Shown here one piece after another: positions 6,354 to 10,660 of a DNA stretch of 10,660 bases. The DNA is from an uncultured Oceanospirillaceae bacterium (lineage in GTDB: Bacteria > Pseudomonadota > Gammaproteobacteria > Pseudomonadales > Balneatricaceae), in NCBI GenBank assembly GCA_946221045.1, contig CAMIIY010000038.1, positions 1-10,660 on the forward strand, in the 5' to 3' direction. How positions within the stretch are numbered: the first letter of the stretch is position 1; each line of letters begins with the position of its first letter. The notes under the pieces are model-generated. The model was given only the letters and a program-made list of their open reading frames with translations, had not been told where the DNA came from and made no database searches. The position numbers were made by a program, and so were the translations under genes.

Positions 6354-7295
6354 ATGAAAGCAATACAGATTCATCAGTTTGGTTCAACCGAACAACTCAA
6401 CCTGACCGAACTGCCCGGCCCTGAACTTCAGCCCGGTCAGGTTCTGGTACGTAACCGGGCAGCAGGGGTCAATCCAATTGACTGGAAAACCTGCGCAGGC
6501 GGTGGAGCAGCACCGTTCATCGGTGACCTGCCCTTTATCCCGGGCTGGGAATTTGCCGGTACCGTTGAGGCCGTGGCCGACGATGTCACTGAATTCAAAG
6601 CCGGTGATGAAGTGTTTGGCTTCATTAATTTTCCACACCGCGCAGGCTGCTTTGCTGAATACGTGGCGGCACCTGCCAGTCAGATCAGCCACCGCCCTCA
6701 GGAATTGCCTGTAGTTGAAGCGGCTGGCCTGGGCCTTGCTGGCCTGACAGCCTGGCAGGCGCTGTTTGTCAAAGGACAGCTTAAGCCCGACCAGCAACTG
6801 CTGGTACTGGCCGGTGCAGGCGGCGTGGGCCATCTGGCCGTGCAGTTAGGCAAATGGATAGGTGCCCGTGTTATTGCGACCGCGTCTGCCAGAAATCATG
6901 ACTTTGTCAAACAGCTGGGTGCCGACATCGTAGTCGACTATCAGCAGGACAACATCGCCCGCCATGTCAACAATGTGGATCTGGTGCTGGATGGCGTGGG
7001 CGGTACAACCGGTATCGAGGCCCTCAAGTGTGTTAAACCCAAAGGCACACTGATTACCCTGCCAACTGTCACCAAAGATGAAGTGATTGCGGCCGGCGAA
7101 AAGCTCAAGGTGAAAGTAGAACCGATCAGAGTAGAACCCAACAGCCGTCAGCTTGATCAACTGGCTGGGCTGTATGCCGACAAAAAATTAACACTGAATG
7201 TAGCCGGCACCTATCCTCTGGAAGAGGTAGCGCAGGCCTTTGAAAGCAGCCAGACAGGGCGAACAAAAGGTAAGTTAGTACTTACTATTGACTAA
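6354..7295 (+). CDS. Zinc-independent MDR-family NADP-dependent oxidoreductase (quinone oxidoreductase-like)
   Basis: This 313-residue protein belongs to the medium-chain dehydrogenase/reductase superfamily. It has the GroES-like N-terminal fold (about 1-120, with GVNPIDWK at 38-45, IPGWEFAGTV at 62-71 and GDEVFGF at 84-90) and a Rossmann domain with LAGAGGVGHLAVQLGKWIGA at 152-171 as nucleotide-binding loop. The four-cysteine structural zinc lobe and the catalytic zinc ligands of alcohol dehydrogenases are absent. This places it with quinone oxidoreductase/enone reductase-like members that use NADPH on alkenals, enones or quinones. The exact substrate cannot be read from the sequence. The start is an ATG with a weak GGA six bases upstream. 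It is monocistronic, divergent from the cysZ operon, and its 3' end overlaps the next gene by 11 bp. Confidence 0.9.
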   Translation: MKAIQIHQFGSTEQLNLTELPGPELQPGQVLVRNRAAGVNPIDWKTCAGGGAAPFIGDLPFIPGWEFAGTVEAVADDVTEFKAGDEVFGFINFPHRAGCFAEYVAAPASQISHRPQELPVVEAAGLGLAGLTAWQALFVKGQLKPDQQLLVLAGAGGVGHLAVQLGKWIGARVIATASARNHDFVKQLGADIVVDYQQDNIARHVNNVDLVLDGVGGTTGIEALKCVKPKGTLITLPTVTKDEVIAAGEKLKVKVEPIRVEPNSRQLDQLAGLYADKKLTLNVAGTYPLEEVAQAFESSQTGRTKGKLVLTID

Positions 7296-7725
7296 GCCTT
7301 TGCTGAGAACAGAAATACTGCTGCTGGCGCATCAGTAACTTACAACCATCCCCACGAACATCCCGTTGCCAGCAGTAGTCTCTGGCCCAGCTTTTATCAT
7401 CTTCGCTGGGCTTTTCCTGAAATGCAGGTACATCATCGCAGAACCCATAGGATGGCGCGGCCTCCTGCAAGCAGCTTTTCAGCAAAATGCCATGGTTAAC
7501 CGTACAGGCAAAACCAGAGCACTGATTAAACCGCGTCAGTGATTCGGCCAGACAGAAGTCCTGATCATGCTGCTGTCCCAGCGCCAGCCCTTCTGCTTTA
7601 TAGGCCTGAGCCTGGTCAGCCAGTTCCGCATTCCATTGTGGTAGCCAGGTACTTTTGCTGAACCAGAGCAAGGCAATTCCGGCCACCAGCATGCCCACTA
7701 AAAGAAAGAGAAATTTACGCCACAT
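7285..7725 (-). CDS. Membrane-anchored protein with eight cysteines, function unknown
   Basis: I do not recognise this 146-residue protein. The N-terminus (MWRKFLFLLVGMLVAGIALLWF) is a hydrophobic anchor or uncleaved signal, which puts the rest in the periplasm. The soluble part carries eight cysteines (58, 69, 74, 85, 96, 118, 128, 139) in a fairly even pattern. Four disulfide bonds would be possible in the periplasm (inference). There is no CXXC or heme motif and no lipobox. It is the last gene of a minus-strand run: the preceding gene stops 8 bp before its ATG. Its own end overlaps the stop of the MDR gene by 11 bp. Shine-Dalgarno complementarity is weak (a GAG only), so it may be translated by coupling. 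Confidence 0.78.
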   Translation of the reverse strand: MWRKFLFLLVGMLVAGIALLWFSKSTWLPQWNAELADQAQAYKAEGLALGQQHDQDFCLAESLTRFNQCSGFACTVNHGILLKSCLQEAAPSYGFCDDVPAFQEKPSEDDKSWARDYCWQRDVRGDGCKLLMRQQQYFCSQQRLSQ

Positions 7726-7733
7726 AACTCAGT

Positions 7734-7994
7734 CTACCGTTTTGGTCGGTACAAACCCACGATGCACAGCAGCAGGCCAACACAACTCAGCAACATGCCG
7801 CCGTTCACCAACAGTGGATAACGTACAAGAAAGGGTATGAAAGGATGGGATTGCTGCCGATCACACAGATCAGCCTGATAGTTCCATGATCCGCCCTCGT
7901 CGAGACAGGCCTGCACATCACTTAATTCCGCAAAATACAGACCGACAATGAGCAGCGCTGGCACTACCAGCAAGAACAATCCAAATCTTAACAA
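7734..7994 (-). CDS. Small two-helix membrane protein with CLDxGGSW motif
   Basis: I do not recognise a named family for this 86-residue protein, but the CLDEGGSWNYQADLCD segment (30-45) resembles a C-L-D-x-G-G-x-W...C motif in many small, uncharacterised proteobacterial envelope proteins. Hydrophobic helices at about 4-22 and 61-82 flank the motif loop. Cys30 and Cys44 could form a disulfide if the loop is periplasmic. The proposed start is a TTG 5 bp after the stop of the yjaG gene; no in-frame ATG is near, and a GAG about nine bases upstream is the only Shine-Dalgarno candidate, so the start could lie a few codons further in. It sits tightly between the yjaG gene and the eight-cysteine gene. 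Confidence 0.75.
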   Translation of the reverse strand: MLRFGLFLLVVPALLIVGLYFAELSDVQACLDEGGSWNYQADLCDRQQSHPFIPFLVRYPLLVNGGMLLSCVGLLLCIVGLYRPKR

Positions 7995-7999
7995 GGCCG

Positions 8000-8584
8000 T
8001 TACTCGTTATCTGAAATGCCAATATTGCTGTAGCCATCATTGCTGGCCAGCTGTTTCATGGCACCAATGACAGCAGCTTTGGGTTGCTTTGAAATCAGTA
8101 ACTCAAGACAGTCTGCCAGAAAGTCGTCTTCCTGCAGCATCAGGTCATGGGTGTTGATCAGTCTGACCAGCTCTTCATCAGACAACTGGGCATCGGCATT
8201 CAGCTCAATAAAACCCGCAACGGTTTCACGTGACAGCAGAATAATATCGTCCACTTCAGCCGGGTCCGGCTGGATCGCGATATTGAGGGTGGTACAGAGT
8301 GCAATGATGGCATCCCGCGCCGGGATGGCACCATACATATCATACTCTTCAAGGCTGGGAATATTTCTTTCAATATGCCCTAACTGAACCTCAAAGTTCA
8401 TTTTTGCACCACTGCCCGCCAGCGAGTCCCAAAGACCATCCAGCACACGACGGACACGCTCAGGTTCACCAAACTCCAGCAAGCGGGAGAAAAGTGCAAA
8501 GTTCGGGTACATGCGTTCTGTCATCGCGGTGGCCAGGGCCACTAATTGCCAATCCTGCAAGTCGCTAAGTGCCTGATCCGTCAT
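8000..8584 (-). CDS. yjaG: YjaG/DUF416 family protein
   Basis: The 194-residue protein matches the DUF416 family typified by E. coli YjaG (about 196 residues), a soluble, largely helical cytoplasmic protein of unknown function. Diagnostic segments are ERMYPNFALF at 23-32, FGE at 38-40, K.NFEVQL at 61-68, YDMYGAIPARDA at 81-92 and GYSNIGIS at 184-191. The ATG at 8584 has a weak purine-rich upstream stretch (GGTAAAGA). It heads a minus-strand operon with two small membrane-protein genes spaced 5 and 8 bp apart. That is different from the E. coli neighbourhood I know. A TACAAT on the minus strand near 8618 could be a -10, but I found no matching -35. Confidence 0.92.
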   Translation of the reverse strand: MTDQALSDLQDWQLVALATAMTERMYPNFALFSRLLEFGEPERVRRVLDGLWDSLAGSGAKMNFEVQLGHIERNIPSLEEYDMYGAIPARDAIIALCTTLNIAIQPDPAEVDDIILLSRETVAGFIELNADAQLSDEELVRLINTHDLMLQEDDFLADCLELLISKQPKAAVIGAMKQLASNDGYSNIGISDNE

Positions 8585-8685
8585 GGGTCTTTACCGTCTG
8601 CTGTTGATCTGCATATTGTACCGGTTTTGACGATCAATGCAGACTTTATCTCTGTCTCTGCACAGCATTCCTGTCGGGTTATCGT

Positions 8686-8691
8686 TATAAT
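8686..8691 (+). promoter_or_regulatory. Consensus -10 box upstream of the TRAP operon
   Basis: TATAAT is a perfect -10 hexamer 33 bases before the dctQ ATG, which would give a leader of about 27 bases. The expected -35 position (around 8662-8668) shows no good match to TTGACA, so an activator may be needed. The rest of the 140-bp divergent region (8585-8724) shows nothing else I can support. Confidence 0.45.
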
Positions 8692-8724
8692 CGCCTTTAA
8701 ATCAAAAGCTTCGGGCTTTAGGCA

Positions 8725-9252
8725 ATGCGCACTCTGATCACAAACACCGTCCGGTTTCTGGATTCAGTGAATGAAATCATCGGCCGCTCCCTGGCGTGGC
8801 TGGTTCTACTTCTGGTTGGCGTCAGTGCCAGCGTGGTGGTACTCCGATACCTTTTTGCCAGCGGTAATATTGCGCTACAGGAGTCAGCCACCTATCTGCA
8901 CAGCCTGATCTTTATGTTAGGTGCCGCATATACGCTGAAACATGACAAACATGTCAGGGTCGATATTTTCTTCCGGCCTGCTTCCGTTCGTTGTCAGGCT
9001 CGCATCAACCTGGTCGGCACGTTGTTAATACTGTTCCCGGTCTGTCTCACCCTGTTCTATTTCAGTTGGGATTACGTCACGGCAGCCTGGGCGATCAGGG
9101 AAGGCTCGCAACAAACCGGCGGTCTGCCCTATCTCTACCTGCTTAAAACCTGCCTGTTGCTTCTACCCCTGCTGCTGTTTTTACAAGGCATTGCCGAACT
9201 GGGCCGTAACACATTGGTACTGACTGAAAAATCTGAGGCCGAGCATGCTTGA
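8725..9252 (+). CDS. dctQ: TRAP transporter small membrane subunit (DctQ family)
   Basis: TRAP transporters are secondary importers of organic acids that use a sodium gradient and a periplasmic binding protein; DctQ is the small four-helix membrane subunit (family knowledge). The 175-residue protein has four hydrophobic segments (about 22-44, 56-72, 93-116 and 137-159). Family marks are LRYLFASGN..LQE at 40-53, the HDKHVRVDIFF segment at 73-83 after helix two, and REGSQQTGGLPYLYLLK at 125-141. These resemble the subgroup annotated as mannitol/chloroaromatic (TakQ-like). The ATG has only AGG at very short spacing, so initiation may be weak. It overlaps the large-subunit gene by 8 bp, which indicates coupling. 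No binding-protein gene precedes it. Confidence 0.93.
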   Translation: MRTLITNTVRFLDSVNEIIGRSLAWLVLLLVGVSASVVVLRYLFASGNIALQESATYLHSLIFMLGAAYTLKHDKHVRVDIFFRPASVRCQARINLVGTLLILFPVCLTLFYFSWDYVTAAWAIREGSQQTGGLPYLYLLKTCLLLLPLLLFLQGIAELGRNTLVLTEKSEAEHA

Positions 9253-10618
9253 GTGGCTCCCCCTGCTGATGTTCAGTTTCACTTTTATCGCTCTGCTATT
9301 GGGCTACCCCGTAGCATTCACACTGGCCGCCTGTGGCTTACTCTTTGCCTTGATCGGCCATAAGCTGGACATGTTTGATCCGGTATTTTTGCAGGCCATT
9401 CCAAACCGGGTGTTTGACATTATGCAAAACCCGGTGCTGATTGCGGTGCCCCTGTTTGTCTTTATGGGGGTGATGCTGGAAAAGACCCGTATTGCGGAAG
9501 CCCTGCTACTCGCAATGGGCCGTCTTTTTGGCAACCTGCCAGGGGGGCTGGGCGTATCTGTCACTCTGGTAGGTGCAATGCTGGCCGCCAGTACCGGCAT
9601 CGTTGGCGCGACCGTGGTCACGATGGGACTGCTGTCGCTGCCGAGCATGCTGAAACGGGGTTATGCCCCTGAGCTTGCCTGCGGCACCATCTGTGCTTCA
9701 GGCACCCTTGGGCAGATCATTCCGCCCTCGATTGTGCTTATCCTGCTGGGGGATGTCATTGCCAGTGCCTATCAGCAGTCCCAGCTGGAGCAAGGCATTT
9801 TTAGCCCGGAAACCGTCACCATCGGGGACCTGTTTCTCGGTGCCCTGATCCCCGGCATACTGCTGGTCACTGCCTACATTATCTACCTGATTCTTGTTGC
9901 CTGGCTGAGACCCACTGCTGTGCCTGCAACCGCAGATAAAACAACGTCGGGGCTGTCTTTAACTGAATTACTTGGCGTTTTATTACCCCCCATCACGCTG
10001 ATAGTACTGGTGCTGGGGTCTATTCTGGCCGGCTATGCCACACCAACAGAAGCAGCGGCTGTTGGTGCCGTCGGCGCACTGTTGCTGGCGCTTGGAAAAC
10101 GTTCCCTGACGCTTGATATTCTGCGGCAAACCATGCGGGAAACCACCCTGATCAGCAGCATGGTTTTTTTGATTCTGATAGGTGCTTCTATCTTCTCACT
10201 GGTATTTCGCGGGCTGGGCGGAGATGAGCTGATCAGAGGCTGGCTGGAGGCATTGCCGGGAGGCACACTAAGTGCCGTTATCGCGGTGATGCTGGTGATC
10301 TTCCTGCTGGGCTTCTTCCTCGATTTTATCGAGATCACCTTTGTAGTCCTGCCCATCGTCGCCCCGGTCCTGCTGAGCATGGGTCTGGATCCGATCTGGC
10401 TTGGAATTATGATTGCGCTTAACCTGCAAACCTCCTTTTTAACACCGCCTTTTGGCTTTGCGCTGTTTTACCTGCGTGGCGTTGCTCCCGGCAGCATCAG
10501 TACATCGGCGATTTACAGAGGGGTTATTCCGTTTATCGTTATCCAGCTTAGCCTGCTGGTATTGCTTGGTTTCTGGCCTGCGCTGGCAACCTGGTTGCCA
10601 ACGCAGGTATTTGGTTAA
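9245..10618 (+). CDS. dctM: TRAP transporter large membrane subunit (DctM family)
   Basis: DctM is the substrate-translocating subunit of TRAP transporters, related to ion-transporter superfamily permeases with elevator motion (family knowledge). The 457-residue protein is almost wholly hydrophobic. It carries DctM signatures: ASTGIVGATVVTMGLLSLP at 115-133, ASGTLGQIIPPSI at 151-163, GYATPTEAAAVGAVGA at 263-278 and LNLQTSFLTPPFGFALFYL at 392-410. The repeat of the PP-containing re-entrant motifs in both halves fits the known inverted topology. The subgroup resembles TakM/mannitol-chloroaromatic transporters, whose studied member takes up 2-oxoacids; applying this here is inference. A GAGG six bases upstream supports the ATG. 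The end of the gene holds a strong hairpin, and its stop shares TTAA with a minus-strand reading frame. Confidence 0.95.
   Translation: MLEWLPLLMFSFTFIALLLGYPVAFTLAACGLLFALIGHKLDMFDPVFLQAIPNRVFDIMQNPVLIAVPLFVFMGVMLEKTRIAEALLLAMGRLFGNLPGGLGVSVTLVGAMLAASTGIVGATVVTMGLLSLPSMLKRGYAPELACGTICASGTLGQIIPPSIVLILLGDVIASAYQQSQLEQGIFSPETVTIGDLFLGALIPGILLVTAYIIYLILVAWLRPTAVPATADKTTSGLSLTELLGVLLPPITLIVLVLGSILAGYATPTEAAAVGAVGALLLALGKRSLTLDILRQTMRETTLISSMVFLILIGASIFSLVFRGLGGDELIRGWLEALPGGTLSAVIAVMLVIFLLGFFLDFIEITFVVLPIVAPVLLSMGLDPIWLGIMIALNLQTSFLTPPFGFALFYLRGVAPGSISTSAIYRGVIPFIVIQLSLLVLLGFWPALATWLPTQVFG
10577..10607. terminator. Strong hairpin inside the last codons of dctM (possible 3'-end element)
   Basis: CCTGCG (10577-10582) and TGGCAAC (10584-10590) pair with GTTGCCA (10594-10600) and CGCAGG (10602-10607). 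That makes 13 Watson-Crick pairs, one C-A mismatch and a 3-base loop. The bases after it on the + strand are TATTTGG, only a poor U tract, so it is not a textbook terminator. It could stabilise or define the 3' end of the transcript. Only the structure is certain. Confidence 0.5.
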
Positions 10619-10660
10619 CCCGGCGACCGGGCATTCATATAGGCCTGCTCAGAAATACGG
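10615..10660 (-). CDS. Apparent C-terminal end of a converging gene (partial)
   Basis: Read on the minus strand from the window edge, one frame gives 14 codons, RISEQAYMNARSPG, and then TAA. The other two frames are less coherent (one stops after three codons, the other after seven). The stop lies in the TTAA that also holds the dctM stop, an arrangement seen at phoR/cysZ in this window. The tail is too short to identify. A TRAP substrate-binding protein ending this way is possible, since the transporter here lacks one, but that is a guess. Confidence 0.35.
   Translation of the reverse strand, partial: RISEQAYMNARSPG

Noticed and set aside
8627..8632. TTGACG as a -35 for the TRAP operon.
   Set aside because: It is more than 50 bases from the TATAAT at 8686, and no -10 lies at 16-18 bp.
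8652..8675. CTGTC repeated at 8652 and 8671 upstream of the TRAP operon, resembling PHO box half-sites.
   Set aside because: The copies are 19 bp apart, not in the 11-bp register of PhoB sites, and the remaining half-site bases do not match.
10619..10631. CCCGG/CCGGG inverted repeat just after dctM as a terminator.
   Set aside because: The stem is only 5 bp with a 3-base loop and no T run on either strand; it also lies in the apparent coding tail of the converging frame.
1..10660. Mobile element, phage, toxin-antitoxin, CRISPR or defence genes.
   Set aside because: No transposase, integrase, terminal repeats, direct-repeat array or recognisable defence domain was seen; most genes are core housekeeping or transport genes.

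Overview
The window looks like chromosomal core DNA from a gammaproteobacterium. GC content is moderate, ubiC-ubiA-phoB-phoR are co-linear next to the end of a pst-phoU operon (as in Pseudomonas and its relatives), and there is a TRAP transporter of a type common in marine members. A relative of the Oceanospirillales/Pseudomonadales is my best guess, from protein sequence character and gene order only. I see no insertion sequence, phage gene, CRISPR array, tRNA or rRNA.

Layout. Positions 1-864 (+) hold the last 29 codons of pstB and all of phoU, closed by a bidirectional hairpin terminator at 884-912. A DUF1415 gene (895-1500, -) converges on phoU, and its last codons lie inside that terminator. 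From 1592 the + strand carries ubiC and ubiA (first two steps of ubiquinone synthesis), then phoB and phoR (phosphate-starvation two-component system). phoB has its own PHO box with a correctly spaced -10. phoR meets cysZ (5193-5963, -) tail to tail; both stops lie in one TTAA. A 76-codon membrane-protein gene lies just upstream of cysZ in the same operon. A 153-bp divergent region with an 8-bp inverted repeat leads to a zinc-free MDR oxidoreductase (6354-7295, +). Its end overlaps a compact three-gene minus-strand operon (8584 to 7285): a YjaG/DUF416 protein, a small two-helix protein with a CLDxGG motif, and a membrane-anchored protein with eight cysteines. From 8725 to 10618 (+) lie the small and large membrane subunits of a TRAP transporter, with no binding protein between or before them. 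The window ends in the apparent tail of a minus-strand gene that again shares a TTAA with the stop of dctM.

How the genes work together. PstB, PhoU, PhoR and PhoB belong to one regulatory circuit: PhoU links the state of the Pst transporter to PhoR, which sets PhoB phosphorylation. UbiC makes 4-hydroxybenzoate and UbiA prenylates it. CysZ supplies sulfate. The TRAP pair imports an organic acid using a sodium gradient; a 2-oxoacid is possible but unproven. The roles of DUF1415, the 76-residue protein, the YjaG protein and the two small cysteine-containing proteins are unknown.

I found no clearly new large system. The least explained parts are the yjaG-linked pair of small membrane proteins, the membrane protein paired with cysZ, the strong hairpin in the last codons of dctM, and the extreme compaction of convergent gene ends.
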